From positions 1 through 41,679 of the forward strand of contig CASEYW010000001.1 of assembly GCA_949292215.1 (NCBI GenBank): 41,679 nucleotides of DNA, written 5' to 3'. Position 1 is the first letter of the stretch. Each line of letters begins with the position of its first letter. Position numbers and translations under genes: made by a program. Shown here piece after piece: positions 8,587 through 17,492 of this stretch. Origin of the DNA: an uncultured bacterium. GTDB lineage: Bacteria; Verrucomicrobiota; Lentisphaeria; Victivallales; UBA1829. The notes beneath the pieces are model-generated. The model had not been told where the DNA came from. It did no database searches and was given only the letters and a program-made list of their open reading frames with translations.

Positions 8587-10368
8587 TCAGGTTACGATGA
8601 TGGCATCTGGGTCGCTGTTTCGAACGCAGATTTCTTTTTCCGGAACCAATGGAACGTCGAAACGGTTCTTGGAGATCCGGATGTCCGCAACTTTCTCCAG
8701 CAGGAACAGAAAGCGGTTTTTATGGAAGGGGGGAAAATCGTGATTGCGCAGGATTGTGTTATCCGAAAAGATCAGATGTTCGGTTGATTTTGCATAGAGA
8801 AGCTGTGCATCGAAGAGTTCAAATTGATTGCCTGTGATGGAAATATTCGAGTGAAAAAGCTGTTTTTGTGCATGCAGATCGGGAATTTCCGGATCAATGG
8901 AAATGATCGCTTCGGTGAACTGATACATTGCCGTGAGTGCATTCAGGAAACGGTTGTTCCGGATTATAATTTCGTGACAGGCTCCCGTTTCGAACCAGCC
9001 GTTGCAGTCTCCGCAGAGCAGGATTGCGGAGCCGTGGGTGTGATCGAAAAAATTGTTTTCGCAGACGACCCGTTTCGGTGTGCTGAACAATGCTCCGCGC
9101 GCCCGGTTGTTGCGAATGGTATTGTTCCGGAATTCCACTTCGGGAGTCCAGGTCAGGTTTTCAATGCCATAGGGTTCTTCCGGGGCGAGCGGGGGAATAT
9201 CGCGATCGAAGACGATTTCGAACTCCCGGGCTCCGGTTTCTGTTTCGGCATCCGTCGGACGGATGGAAATGATGCGCGCCTTTTTCTTTTCGTATTCCAT
9301 GGTGCGTGAACGAATGAACTGGACCTCGTCGCCGGGTTCTCCCCAGTCGAAACCCCAGCTTTCATTGTGCATATAAGAGACGCGGATCGTCCGGCTGTTC
9401 CGCTGTTCCAGAACGCGGAGATAGGTTCCGTGGATATTGATGGCATCATCCGCCATGCCTTCGTAGAGGCCGTTTTCGGATACGATTCTGCCTTTGCAGC
9501 CGGAAAAGTGCGTGGCGTCTGCCTGCGTGGTGAAAAGACGGGGATCGTCGTTGCCTCGCCGCCGGACAGAGAAACCGCTGAGCGTAATGTCTTCTGTCAT
9601 CTGAGCGAGGAGCCCCATGCCGAATGCGTAGTGAACGGAGACCTGTTCGATTCTTGTCCGGTCTGCATGATAGAGGAAAATCCCGGGCGTGGGACGCAGA
9701 ATCGGACGCAGCACCATCCGGTTGCCGACTTTGAGTCCTGGATTCCAGCCGATCAGTCGCAGTTTCCCGGGACTGATTTCAATGATTTGTTCCGGCTGGA
9801 ACGAAAGATCCGCCTTGTTCCAGCAGAGTCTGCCGTTTTCTTCAAACGGCATCACTTTTTCCATGAGAAGAGGCGGATTGTTTTCATGGAGAAAATAGAG
9901 TTTGTTTCCCTCTTCGATGCGGAAGTCTTCCCGCGGGAAGACTTCACAGATGAGTTCGTTCCGGGATTCATCGACGTCCCGGATGACAAGTTGGTGAAGC
10001 TGCGGGTACTCGTAATCAATGGAGAAGTTTTTCAGAACGCATTGCTCCGTGCGAATGAATGCCGCCGGGATGAGAGTTCCATGGAACAGGAATTCCGCGC
10101 CGCGGCCGTCGAGGGTGACGTTCCGCCGGTTTTCGATCAGCAGGGCGATTTTTTTCCGGTGGGTCTGTGTGTGATTGGAAATGTAGCAGACTCGTTCAAA
10201 AGCACCTTCCTCATAAAAATCGTATCGTCCCGGTTCGAATGTGATGGTGACGGAGGAGTCAGCCGGAAGCTGTGCGAGGTGTGCCGAGAGTTTCCGGAAT
10301 GCGGCGGCGGAGTCTTCCCCCGTATTGGGAGACATATAGCCGCGGAAAGAAATTTGAATCTGTTTCAT
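8587..10368 (-). CDS. GH110 alpha-1,3-galactosidase
   Basis: The 593-residue protein is a right-handed beta-helix enzyme of family GH110, which inverts and removes terminal alpha-1,3-linked galactose (blood group B or linear alpha-Gal types). Signature segments are TTQADATHFSGCKG (Asp284) and LYEGMADDAINIHGTYL (Asp307, Asp308). The spacing of 23 and 24 residues between these aspartates equals that of the three catalytic aspartates I recall for a characterised GH110 enzyme. Length fits the family. There is no signal peptide (start MKQIQISFRGYM), so it would work in the cytoplasm unless exported in another way. It lies 45 bases after the clan GH-A hydrolase gene on the same strand. No good ribosome binding site precedes the ATG, which is unusual for this window. 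Whether it takes branched or linear substrates cannot be told. Confidence 0.92.
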   Translation of the reverse strand: MKQIQISFRGYMSPNTGEDSAAAFRKLSAHLAQLPADSSVTITFEPGRYDFYEEGAFERVCYISNHTQTHRKKIALLIENRRNVTLDGRGAEFLFHGTLIPAAFIRTEQCVLKNFSIDYEYPQLHQLVIRDVDESRNELICEVFPREDFRIEEGNKLYFLHENNPPLLMEKVMPFEENGRLCWNKADLSFQPEQIIEISPGKLRLIGWNPGLKVGNRMVLRPILRPTPGIFLYHADRTRIEQVSVHYAFGMGLLAQMTEDITLSGFSVRRRGNDDPRLFTTQADATHFSGCKGRIVSENGLYEGMADDAINIHGTYLRVLEQRNSRTIRVSYMHNESWGFDWGEPGDEVQFIRSRTMEYEKKKARIISIRPTDAETETGAREFEIVFDRDIPPLAPEEPYGIENLTWTPEVEFRNNTIRNNRARGALFSTPKRVVCENNFFDHTHGSAILLCGDCNGWFETGACHEIIIRNNRFLNALTAMYQFTEAIISIDPEIPDLHAQKQLFHSNISITGNQFELFDAQLLYAKSTEHLIFSDNTILRNHDFPPFHKNRFLFLLEKVADIRISKNRFDVPLVPEKEICVRNSDPDAIIVT

Positions 10369-10399
10369 CAGGAGTCCAGTCTGTTTTGTTTTTAGTGAT

Positions 10400-10428
10400 A
10401 AGGTACACTCGTTCTAGGGAAAAATCAA
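10400..10428 (-). promoter_or_regulatory. Possible internal promoter for GH110
   Basis: Minus-strand TTGATT (10423-10428), 17-base spacer, TACCTT (10400-10405). It overlaps the end of the upstream hydrolase gene. It would allow GH110 to be made on its own as well as by read-through; the -10 is a weak match. Confidence 0.35.
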
Positions 10429-13347
10429 TATGGGGAAACGTTCAGGAGACTTGTCTATTCCAAGTCCGGGAGCAATTTCCATCCATCCTTTTCGTCCATG
10501 ACCATCATTGTCATTGACCAGCAGGTTGAAACGGAACCCGAAGGCAAGATCTTCCCGTTTGATTCCAAGCAGGGAGAAGGGAAATGCCGCATGGTAGAGA
10601 GTCCGATTGTCCCGGCGCTCCGTGGAAAGTTTTACGGCGGAGGGAGCCGCTTTTACGGGGGTATCCCAGAAAAAGACTTCTGCTTTCCCGGACTCAAGAC
10701 GGGTCAGACCGATTTCCCAGTTTCCCGTCTGCTTCGGAAAGCGGAATGCAATTTGAATGTTGTCTCCTTGCCAGACCATTGATTTTGAATAAGGCTGGAC
10801 ATGGGTGTCATCTGTTACTTCCGCATCCAGAAGGAGCGAGTCCTTTCGTATTTGAAGCCAGATTTTTGCCGAGAGATCCTCCGGGCCTTTCCAGGTCATA
10901 TGCTGCATCAGGGGGTTATTGGGGAACAGTTCAAAACGGTTTTGTTCCCTGTCCAGAACGAAATCAGGCTTCTCATGTGCTTCCGGAGAAATCGTACGGG
11001 CTCGGGTGAATTCAAGCAGAAAATTTCCATGAAAGGTATTTCCCAGTTTCCAGCGGAATTCTGGAGAATCCGTTTTCAGCCGTACATTCTGTGCTGTTCC
11101 GCCTTTCAGCGAATAGGAAGCATACTGTTTTCCACTCCAGATCTGGAAGGTTTGCTCCTCAGGGAACGGATTGCAGAGAACAAATGGTAGATAGGCCGGA
11201 GTTCCCGGAATTTGAAGACCGGGATGGAAAAATTTGAGTACAAATCCGGAGAGTTCAGCTTTTTTTGCTCCATGAAGAAGCAGCGTGCAGGGGATCTGTT
11301 CCGGAACAGCCAGCAGGAAATTCGAATTTATGACAAGCGGTTTTCTGTTTCCCATCAGGTCGACGACTTCCGCTTTCCGGGCATCTGTTCTGAATGCCAG
11401 TACTGCAGGAAACGATCCTTCCTCACGCCACAATGGCAGAAGAATCGCATCGGGAGTTTCGAACTGATAAAGATAGATTCCACCGCCCGGATTCAGTGTT
11501 TTTCGAAAGAGTGCCGGGGCAAACAGATTTGTCAGCATACTGTAAACCGGATAGACAGCTTTCGGCTGGAAATCGCGTGTTATCATCCCGAAATTGTGTT
11601 CTTTCTCATAGCGGTCGTATCCATCATTTCGCAAATCATACCAGTTATACCCCATGGCGCCGTTTGCCCAGCTGAAAATCAGTTTTTGAAACAGGGTGAC
11701 GGCCTGATGAGGTTCCCCGCGGAGAGAATGATCGGCGGTTTCATTGGCATACCACGGAGCGTTGATGCCTTCTTTCCGGCGCATTTCGAGCATGGCGGGG
11801 ATCTGCGGACGGTAATGAGAGAAAGGTCCATGTCCATGAAACGCATGAATGTCATAAAAACCTTTTCCTTCCACGAGAGTTCGGCGCATCATTCCCGGTT
11901 TCGGCGGAATGTCGCTCAGCGGCATATAGGTGAATCCGGCAGTCATAACTTCGGCTTCAGGATTCCCTCGTTTGATGCCTTTGTATCCGGCCCGGAGAAG
12001 TTTTATGTACTGTTCCGTTGTGAAATTTCCGAATCCGATGTCCGGCTCGTTCCAGATTTCAAAAAAGCGGAGTTTTCCTTTATAACGTCGTGCCGTTTCT
12101 TCCGCAAAAGAGGCATAGGCGTCGTAATCGGGGAGGCGGAACATGAGTCTGCGGTCTTCCGGGTAAACAGGTGTTCCTTCCTTGGAAACGGCCCAGCGAG
12201 GAGTGAATGCCAGCAGAACCTGCGTTTCGATGCCATGTTTCAGAAACGTATTGACGACACAATCAAAACGGGAATAATCGCGTTTTCCTTTTTTCCGTTC
12301 CAGGCTTTCCCAGGAAATGCCCGTACGCAGATATCTGGCCCCGCAGAGAGAAGCAGCGAGAGCCTCCAGTTCCTGTTCTTCCGGATTGATTCGTCCCGGA
12401 TGAGAACAGACTCCGAACAGAAATTCGCCTTTTTGAGTATTTTTTTTACAGGGGGGAAGTATCGCAGCAAAAGAGCATCTGCCGACCGATTCTCCGGAAC
12501 CGTCTGCCGTCTTCAGTTTGTAGTTGACGTAAAAGATTCCCAGAGTCTGCTTCCAGGGAATGGGAATGGTGGCGGAATTTCCGGAAGACAGGTTCAGTCT
12601 TTCCTCGGAGGTTGCCAGGTGTTTGCCTGAAAAATCGGAAAGTGTCCATTCCGCCAGAAAAGAGATCGAACGGTTCAGCGCATTCCGGAATGAAAGATGC
12701 GGGTTCGCTTTTCCTGGAAACAGCAGATGAAGCGGGTGCCCCGTATCAACCTTGACTTCCACGGATTCCAGAAGTCGGTCCGGCAGAAATGTCTCGATGG
12801 ACTCGAATATAATTTTCCCTTTGCCGCTTTGCGGAGGGTATGAGACAGTCATGCTGAACAGAGTCAGCGGCCAGTCGATTTTCCGGTTGATTTTCTTTCC
12901 CCAGGAATGAGGTACTTTTTCCGCATCGAAAACCAGATGTACTTTTTGATTTCCGTGAGTTCCTGAAGGCAGTCGTCCACTTGAGATCTGAAAGATTTCT
13001 CCTTCGACGTCTCGGAACCGCAATCCGAACTGTGAAACAGAACTTCCCGGTTCAATGAATACATTCAGAGCCAGTTCCAGCTTCTGGAATTTCTCGAATT
13101 GCGGAAGTGGTTTTTTTGTGATTCCTGTCTGAGTGTAACGATAATGTGCCGTTCCCCAGGAGAATGAGATTCCTGCTTTTCCTTTTTCCGGAATTTTCGA
13201 TTTTTCAATCCGAATCTCGCCTTCTTCCTGATTCGGAAGAGGAAAATGAATTAGCGAATCCCTTGAAAAATCCACCGCTGTTGCTGCGGAAAGCGTACCG
13301 TGGAGAAGAAAACCGAAGAGTACGACAAAAAAAATACAATGATTCAT
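10414..13347 (-). CDS. Secreted clan GH-A glycoside hydrolase (GH39/GH5-like) with C-terminal CBM9-like domain
   Basis: The 977-residue product starts with a signal peptide (MNHCIFFVVLFGFLLHGTLS, cleavage near SAA-TA). An N-terminal beta-sandwich region (about 30-310) precedes a TIM barrel (about 330-650). EIWNEPDIGF supplies the likely acid/base Glu434 and WYANETADHS the nucleophile Glu536; the Asn-Glu-Pro motif and the gap of about 100 residues are typical of clan GH-A, closest to GH39-like proteins. The last about 200 residues (WKGPEDLSAKIWLQIRKDS, MVWQGDNIQIAF) look like a CBM9-type sandwich. I placed the start at 13347, not at the in-frame ATG at 13386, because the signal peptide begins there and an AGGA box precedes it. 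It begins 17 bases after the prepilin gene, so the two are cotranscribed. Substrate unknown. Confidence 0.85.
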   Translation of the reverse strand: MNHCIFFVVLFGFLLHGTLSAATAVDFSRDSLIHFPLPNQEEGEIRIEKSKIPEKGKAGISFSWGTAHYRYTQTGITKKPLPQFEKFQKLELALNVFIEPGSSVSQFGLRFRDVEGEIFQISSGRLPSGTHGNQKVHLVFDAEKVPHSWGKKINRKIDWPLTLFSMTVSYPPQSGKGKIIFESIETFLPDRLLESVEVKVDTGHPLHLLFPGKANPHLSFRNALNRSISFLAEWTLSDFSGKHLATSEERLNLSSGNSATIPIPWKQTLGIFYVNYKLKTADGSGESVGRCSFAAILPPCKKNTQKGEFLFGVCSHPGRINPEEQELEALAASLCGARYLRTGISWESLERKKGKRDYSRFDCVVNTFLKHGIETQVLLAFTPRWAVSKEGTPVYPEDRRLMFRLPDYDAYASFAEETARRYKGKLRFFEIWNEPDIGFGNFTTEQYIKLLRAGYKGIKRGNPEAEVMTAGFTYMPLSDIPPKPGMMRRTLVEGKGFYDIHAFHGHGPFSHYRPQIPAMLEMRRKEGINAPWYANETADHSLRGEPHQAVTLFQKLIFSWANGAMGYNWYDLRNDGYDRYEKEHNFGMITRDFQPKAVYPVYSMLTNLFAPALFRKTLNPGGGIYLYQFETPDAILLPLWREEGSFPAVLAFRTDARKAEVVDLMGNRKPLVINSNFLLAVPEQIPCTLLLHGAKKAELSGFVLKFFHPGLQIPGTPAYLPFVLCNPFPEEQTFQIWSGKQYASYSLKGGTAQNVRLKTDSPEFRWKLGNTFHGNFLLEFTRARTISPEAHEKPDFVLDREQNRFELFPNNPLMQHMTWKGPEDLSAKIWLQIRKDSLLLDAEVTDDTHVQPYSKSMVWQGDNIQIAFRFPKQTGNWEIGLTRLESGKAEVFFWDTPVKAAPSAVKLSTERRDNRTLYHAAFPFSLLGIKREDLAFGFRFNLLVNDNDGHGRKGWMEIAPGLGIDKSPERFPILIFP

Positions 13348-13364
13348 TTTCTGGTTCCTATCGT

Positions 13365-14093
13365 TTATTTCAATGTTAGGTACCATCCGATTCTCGGCAG
13401 AATTGCACGTTCCACATGTAAATCAAACTGGAGGGAATTTTTTGCCCCCAGATGTCGGAAAGCTGAAAAATTTTCGTTTCCTCCGACGTAGAAATCATAA
13501 TTCCGGATGGCAGGATGTGTGTATCCTTTTTCGTCACTGCAGCTTCGTCCCAGTTCACTGATAAAAATTATTTGCCCCGGTGAATATTCTTTGCTCTTAC
13601 TGGAAGACTTGGTATAATACGGCGTATAAAGATTGACAGATGCGTCGACGGCGGTCGCAGGAGAGAACCCTTTATAGGAAACGAGATATCCGAATGCATT
13701 CATGGAGTAGGAAAGCGTATCCGAGTATCCGCTGGCACTGTACAGAATATCAGTAGATGGGCAGAATAGAACTCCTTCTCTCCGGTAAAGTGATGCTTCT
13801 GTCCAGTTTTTCGGATTTTGTTTATATCCGAGATAAGGTCTCACTTTGAAATGCCAGTAGTTCTGGGAATACGCTTCCCCAGTTCCCGGATATGCCGCTG
13901 GATAATACTCATAGTCATTTGCATACATGGCAAGGCCAGTTCCAATCTGTTTCAGATTGCTGACACAAGCGATGTTTCTCCCTGACTCACGAGCCTTGCT
14001 CAACGCCGGAAGCAGGAGTGAGATAAGAATTGCTATTACAGCAATTACAACAAGAAGTTCTATCAATGTGAAATTTTGTCCCGATCTTTTCAT
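13365..14093 (-). CDS. Prepilin-like protein (DUF1559 / type II secretion pseudopilin type)
   Basis: The 242-residue protein starts with [20 protein letters not shown], a short basic leader and the class III prepilin cleavage/methylation signal (processing before Phe8, Glu12 at position +5), followed by a hydrophobic helix (to about residue 31) and the [22 protein letters not shown] stretch shared by these families. The C-terminus has [14 protein letters not shown], the place of the usual H-x9-DG motif, here with Leu instead of Gly. The body is a globular pilin-like domain. Such proteins are very numerous in Lentisphaerota and Planctomycetota and are thought to join type IV/type II-like filaments. 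It is the promoter-proximal gene of the operon with the secreted hydrolase and GH110, which suggests a role in export or surface attachment of these enzymes. Confidence 0.92.
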   Translation of the reverse strand: MKRSGQNFTLIELLVVIAVIAILISLLLPALSKARESGRNIACVSNLKQIGTGLAMYANDYEYYPAAYPGTGEAYSQNYWHFKVRPYLGYKQNPKNWTEASLYRREGVLFCPSTDILYSASGYSDTLSYSMNAFGYLVSYKGFSPATAVDASVNLYTPYYTKSSSKSKEYSPGQIIFISELGRSCSDEKGYTHPAIRNYDFYVGGNENFSAFRHLGAKNSLQFDLHVERAILPRIGWYLTLK

Positions 14094-14157
14094 TTTCCGC
14101 CCTCATGTTATTTTTGTTCTATCGGAAAGCAGCGGTTTTCTCCGTTTCCATAGTGTC

Positions 14158-14185
14158 ATTATACGATAGACGGAAAAAAAGTCAA
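14158..14185 (-). promoter_or_regulatory. Promoter of the prepilin - GH-A hydrolase - GH110 operon
   Basis: Minus-strand TTGACT (14180-14185), 16-base spacer beginning with a T run, TATAAT (14158-14163). A near-perfect sigma-70 type promoter about 65 bases upstream of the prepilin start. The predicted leader between 14100 and 14150 can fold into an imperfect hairpin (CTATGGAAA with TTTCCGATAG, inner CGG with CCG). Confidence 0.7.
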
Positions 14186-14236
14186 TATGAATCAAAAGGG
14201 AAAAAAAGAAAAAAAAGACAGGAATTTAAACAAGTT

Positions 14237-15343
14237 TTAACAAGTTTTTCCGGGAAACAATTCTCCGCAGAACAGAAAATGGAACGGCGGATGCAGACTT
14301 CCTGTCCTCAGGCCGTTTAGAAAATTAACACCCCAGGAACCGATGTCGCCGACGGGAATGGTAATGGTGCTGATGCCCCGCCTTCGTGCCTCTTCACAGC
14401 CGTCAAACCCCATGATTGCGATTTCCGCGGGAACTTTGATTTTCAACTCCTGCAGGCGATCCTGAAGAAGAATCGCCCGCCTGTCGCTGATGCAGTAGAC
14501 CGCATCGGGCAAGAGTTCTTTCGGAAGGGAAAGGAGTTTTTCAATCTGCTTTCGGATTTCCCATTCACTGCTGTCCGAACGGAAGACCTGTTCCTTCCGG
14601 AATGGAAGACCTGCCGCCTCCAGCACATCCCGGTATGCCTGGATTCGTGACTGATATGCGGCCGTATCGATTCCGCACAGACAGGCAATCCGCCGGTAGC
14701 CCCGGTCAATCAGACGGGAAACAACAATACGCGACATCGCATAAAGATCTGGCGCAATCCAGTTTTCCGGAATGGAAAAATTCTCCGGCGGGCGTGACGA
14801 CAGAAACAGAATCGGTTTTCGAGTCATTTCCGCAACCGTTTTCCATTTCATGACCGTTGTCAAACAAAGATAGGCGTCACATGGGTCACTTTCCTCAGGA
14901 AAATGGTCGAAGAGAGTGTGGCGGAACCCGAATTCTTCACAGCGCTGGATTGCACAGGTGATCCAGTCGTCCATCAGATGATCAATATACCAGGCGGAAT
15001 GAATGTCTCCGGTCACATGGAATCCAGCTTTGTTCTGATGAATCAGCCCCACATGAAAATCGGTATGGGTTCGTTGATAAAGTTGTTTTTCTTTGCGGTC
15101 TGGTTCCGCGGCGAACAATCCGATTCCGCGATACGCCTCAATCAGTCCCCGGCGCTTCAGCGCTCCGATGCTTTTGCAAACCGTCACTGCAGAAACTCCG
15201 TAAGATTCCGCCAGTTCCCTGACTCCCGGCAGCTTGCTGTGAGGTTGCAGGTTTCCCGAAAGAATCTGCTCCGCAAGATCTTCCGTAATGAATTTGACCC
15301 CCCGGAGATGATTCCTCTTTTCTGCGGGTTCCTTTTTTGACAT
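14237..15343 (-). CDS. GntR/LacI-type hybrid transcriptional regulator
   Basis: The 368-residue protein combines an N-terminal GntR winged helix-turn-helix (about 10-85; KLPGVRELAESYGVSAVTVCK and ALKRRGLIEAYRGIGLF) with a C-terminal periplasmic-binding-protein-like sugar-sensing domain of the LacI type (about 100-355; RVVSRLIDRGYRRIACLCG and DAVYCISDRRAILLQDRL). This is the AraR-like architecture used for sugar-responsive repression. The start at 15343 follows a GAGGA box with 8-base spacing; an in-frame ATG at 15403 would lie upstream of the promoter -10 and is unlikely. It is directly upstream of, and on the same strand as, the prepilin/hydrolase/GH110 operon but has its own promoter. It is the most likely regulator of that operon. 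Confidence 0.9.
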   Translation of the reverse strand: MSKKEPAEKRNHLRGVKFITEDLAEQILSGNLQPHSKLPGVRELAESYGVSAVTVCKSIGALKRRGLIEAYRGIGLFAAEPDRKEKQLYQRTHTDFHVGLIHQNKAGFHVTGDIHSAWYIDHLMDDWITCAIQRCEEFGFRHTLFDHFPEESDPCDAYLCLTTVMKWKTVAEMTRKPILFLSSRPPENFSIPENWIAPDLYAMSRIVVSRLIDRGYRRIACLCGIDTAAYQSRIQAYRDVLEAAGLPFRKEQVFRSDSSEWEIRKQIEKLLSLPKELLPDAVYCISDRRAILLQDRLQELKIKVPAEIAIMGFDGCEEARRRGISTITIPVGDIGSWGVNFLNGLRTGSLHPPFHFLFCGELFPGKTC

Positions 15344-15365
15344 GAACTCAGTCCTCTTTTCCGGC

Positions 15366-15394
15366 AAAATACATGTAATGTCCCCGTTTGTCAA
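15366..15394 (-). promoter_or_regulatory. Promoter of the GntR/LacI-type regulator with possible self-operator
   Basis: Minus-strand TTGACA (15389-15394), 17-base spacer, TATTTT (15366-15371). The spacer contains ACATTACATGT, an ACAT-N3-ATGT inverted repeat overlapping the -10 side; a GntR dimer bound there would block transcription. Autoregulation is inferred. Confidence 0.6.
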
Positions 15395-16051
15395 GGACGG
15401 CATTCCGTAGACGCTGTCGAAAAGGAAGACTTCAGGCAGCTTTTGTCAATTCCTTTTTTCCATGGGAATGTGCTTGTTGAGATCCTGGTAAATGAAAATG
15501 GGATCTGCTTTTTATTCGGAGACGAAGATTTGAAAAAGACGTTGTTTCTGCTTGATTTTCGCCGGCAAATCCTTTTTCGTATACGGTTTGTATCATTAAA
15601 AAATAAAATCTGGTCATATTGTCTGCGATGTTGCGCAATTCAATGATTTTCTTCGAGTTCTTCAAACATTGGTTGGAAAATCCAGTCCGGGATGGTGTTT
15701 GAAAACTTCTCTTTTCCGGATCAGACGGAGCGAGGGAATCCGTTGACAAAAAGAGTCCGTATTTTCCGGTCTGTTTCAGGGGAGGGTGTTCCGGAAACCG
15801 GGCAGGACAGTCCGTTTTTTGCTGTGACGGCTTTTCCGGATCGGACCGGGGCTTTTGCTGCAGGAACACTGCGAAGAGAGGAGGTCGCGTTGTGAAAATA
15901 TTGTGGACCGCTTTCCGTTCTTTCCTCATTTTGTTCCTGTTTTATGAAAAATCAGCAAGAAATTGGTTTTCCCTGAAAAAAAAACATTGATTCCTGACAT
16001 TTAGAATGTATTGTATGGATGAGAGTCAACCAGCAAGAAGGAGAAAGCATC
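15395..16051. other. Long non-coding stretch between regulator and glgC
   Basis: About 650 bases with no gene I can support. Two open frames exist (minus 15432-15929 and plus 15692-15895), but neither has a recognisable domain, and the longer one has an unlikely composition. A 16-base word CTTTTCCGGATC(A/G)GAC occurs twice exactly 120 bases apart (15711 and 15831). The last 60 bases must hold the glgC promoter; a weak TTGATT (15987-15992) - 17 bases - ATTGTA (16010-16015) is the best I see. The stretch may be a decayed gene or a dispersed non-coding repeat. Confidence 0.4.
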
Positions 16052-17407
16052 ATGAGAACGTCAGTACTTGGAATGATCCTCGCAGGTGGAGAGGGGACTC
16101 GCCTCGCTCCATTGACCGATCAGAGAGCCAAACCTGCCGTGCCGTTCGGGGGAAAATATCGAATTATTGATTTCGTGCTGAGCAATTTTGTCAACAGCGG
16201 CATTAACAGCATTTTTGTTTTGACCCAGTTCAAGTCGCAGAGTCTGATGGAACATATCATCAACGGCTGGAATATTTCCTCCACACAGGTGCGCGGCAGT
16301 TTCATCATTCCCGTGCCGGCGCAGATGCAGACAACCGACCGCACCTGGTATCGCGGAACCGCTGACGCCATCTACCAGAATGCTTCTCTGATTGAGGATT
16401 TCAAGCCCGATCTCGTTGCGGTTTTCGGCGGAGATCATATTTACAAGATGGATATCAGCCAGATGGTCGATTTTCACGCCTGCCATAATGCCATTGCTAC
16501 TGTTGCTGCGATTCCGGTTCCGATTCAGGAAGCCAGCCAGTTCGGTATTATCCAGGTCGACAAGGATTGGCGCATCATCGGTTTTCAGGAAAAACCGAAA
16601 GATCCCACCCCGCTGCCGAACGATAAAAACATGGCGCTGGCTTCCATGGGAAATTACATCTTCAACGCCAATGACATGCTGAGTCTTCTTAAAAACGATT
16701 ACGACAAGAAAGGCAGTTCCCACGACTTCGGCAAAGACATCATTCCAAGCCTTGTCGATACCAAACGCCTGTATGCCTACAATTTCTACGCCAACAAGAT
16801 CCCCGGACAGGCTATCAACGAAAAACCGTACTGGCGCGATGTCGGGACCCTCAAAGCCTTTTTCGAAGCCAATATGGATCTTCGTTCGACCCAGCCGCAG
16901 TTGGATCTGTACAATGACAAATGGCCGATTTACAACTACCACTACAGTCTGCCGCCCGCAAAGTTTGTCCATAATGAAGATGTCGACACTTACGGTTTGC
17001 CGCGCATCGGGAAGGCCATCAACTCCATTGTCTGCGACGGCTGTATCGTATCCGGCAGCACGGTCACGAATTCCGTCCTCTTCAATTCAGTTTTTGTTCA
17101 CAGCTATGCGACTGTTCACAACAGCATTCTGCTGAATGATGTTGATATCGGCGAGCACAGCAGAATCCGCAATGCCATCATTGACAAGCACAACACCATT
17201 CCGCGCAACACCACCATCGGTTACGACCGCGCGGAGGATGCAAAGCATTACCATGTCGTCGATCTTGACAACGGACAATGGCTTACGGTGATTCCGAAAG
17301 CCAGGCACAGCAATCCTCTGCAGGAGTTGCCGAAGGTTCTCTTTACGCATGATTCCTCCGGGGAGCCGGAGGCCGCGGCCCAGGCAAAACCTGAAACGAA
17401 ACAGTGA
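16052..17407 (+). CDS. glgC: Glucose-1-phosphate adenylyltransferase
   Basis: The 451-residue protein makes ADP-glucose from glucose-1-phosphate and ATP, the first committed step of glycogen synthesis. The nucleotidyltransferase half carries GMILAGGEGTRLAPLTDQRAKPAVPFGGKYRIIDF (about 7-41), the FGGDHIYKMD metal/sugar site (Asp near 132) and QEKPKDP; the C-terminal half is a left-handed beta-helix (VCDGCIVSGSTVTNSVLFNSVF and following turns). Length matches bacterial GlgC. I use the ATG at 16052, preceded by AAGGAG at good spacing, not the in-frame ATG at 16019. A strong intrinsic terminator follows 38 bases after the stop. No other glycogen gene lies in the window. Confidence 0.96.
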   Translation: MRTSVLGMILAGGEGTRLAPLTDQRAKPAVPFGGKYRIIDFVLSNFVNSGINSIFVLTQFKSQSLMEHIINGWNISSTQVRGSFIIPVPAQMQTTDRTWYRGTADAIYQNASLIEDFKPDLVAVFGGDHIYKMDISQMVDFHACHNAIATVAAIPVPIQEASQFGIIQVDKDWRIIGFQEKPKDPTPLPNDKNMALASMGNYIFNANDMLSLLKNDYDKKGSSHDFGKDIIPSLVDTKRLYAYNFYANKIPGQAINEKPYWRDVGTLKAFFEANMDLRSTQPQLDLYNDKWPIYNYHYSLPPAKFVHNEDVDTYGLPRIGKAINSIVCDGCIVSGSTVTNSVLFNSVFVHSYATVHNSILLNDVDIGEHSRIRNAIIDKHNTIPRNTTIGYDRAEDAKHYHVVDLDNGQWLTVIPKARHSNPLQELPKVLFTHDSSGEPEAAAQAKPETKQ

Positions 17408-17445
17408 CAGAGGTTTGTTTCAAAATCGAAATCTGCTGATCTTTC

Positions 17446-17477
17446 AAATTCCGGCCTGTCGCCGGAATTTGTTTTTT
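17446..17477 (+). terminator. Intrinsic terminator after glgC
   Basis: A perfect 10-base stem (AAATTCCGGC at 17446-17455 with GCCGGAATTT at 17461-17470), loop CTGTC, then G and six T. It ends only 15 bases before the start codon of the next gene. Confidence 0.9.
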
Positions 17478-17492
17478 ACGGAATGTTTGAAA

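Noticed and set aside
11212..12630. Plus-strand open frame of 472 codons opposite the clan GH-A hydrolase
   Set aside because: The opposite strand carries the Asn-Glu-Pro and nucleophile motifs; this frame is a mirror artefact.
15692..15895. Plus-strand open frame of 67 codons
   Set aside because: No domain and no clear leader; two FPDxT pieces come from a short DNA repeat.
15432..15929. Minus-strand open frame of 165 codons between the regulator and glgC
   Set aside because: Odd composition, no ribosome binding site, no domain; more likely non-coding or a remnant.
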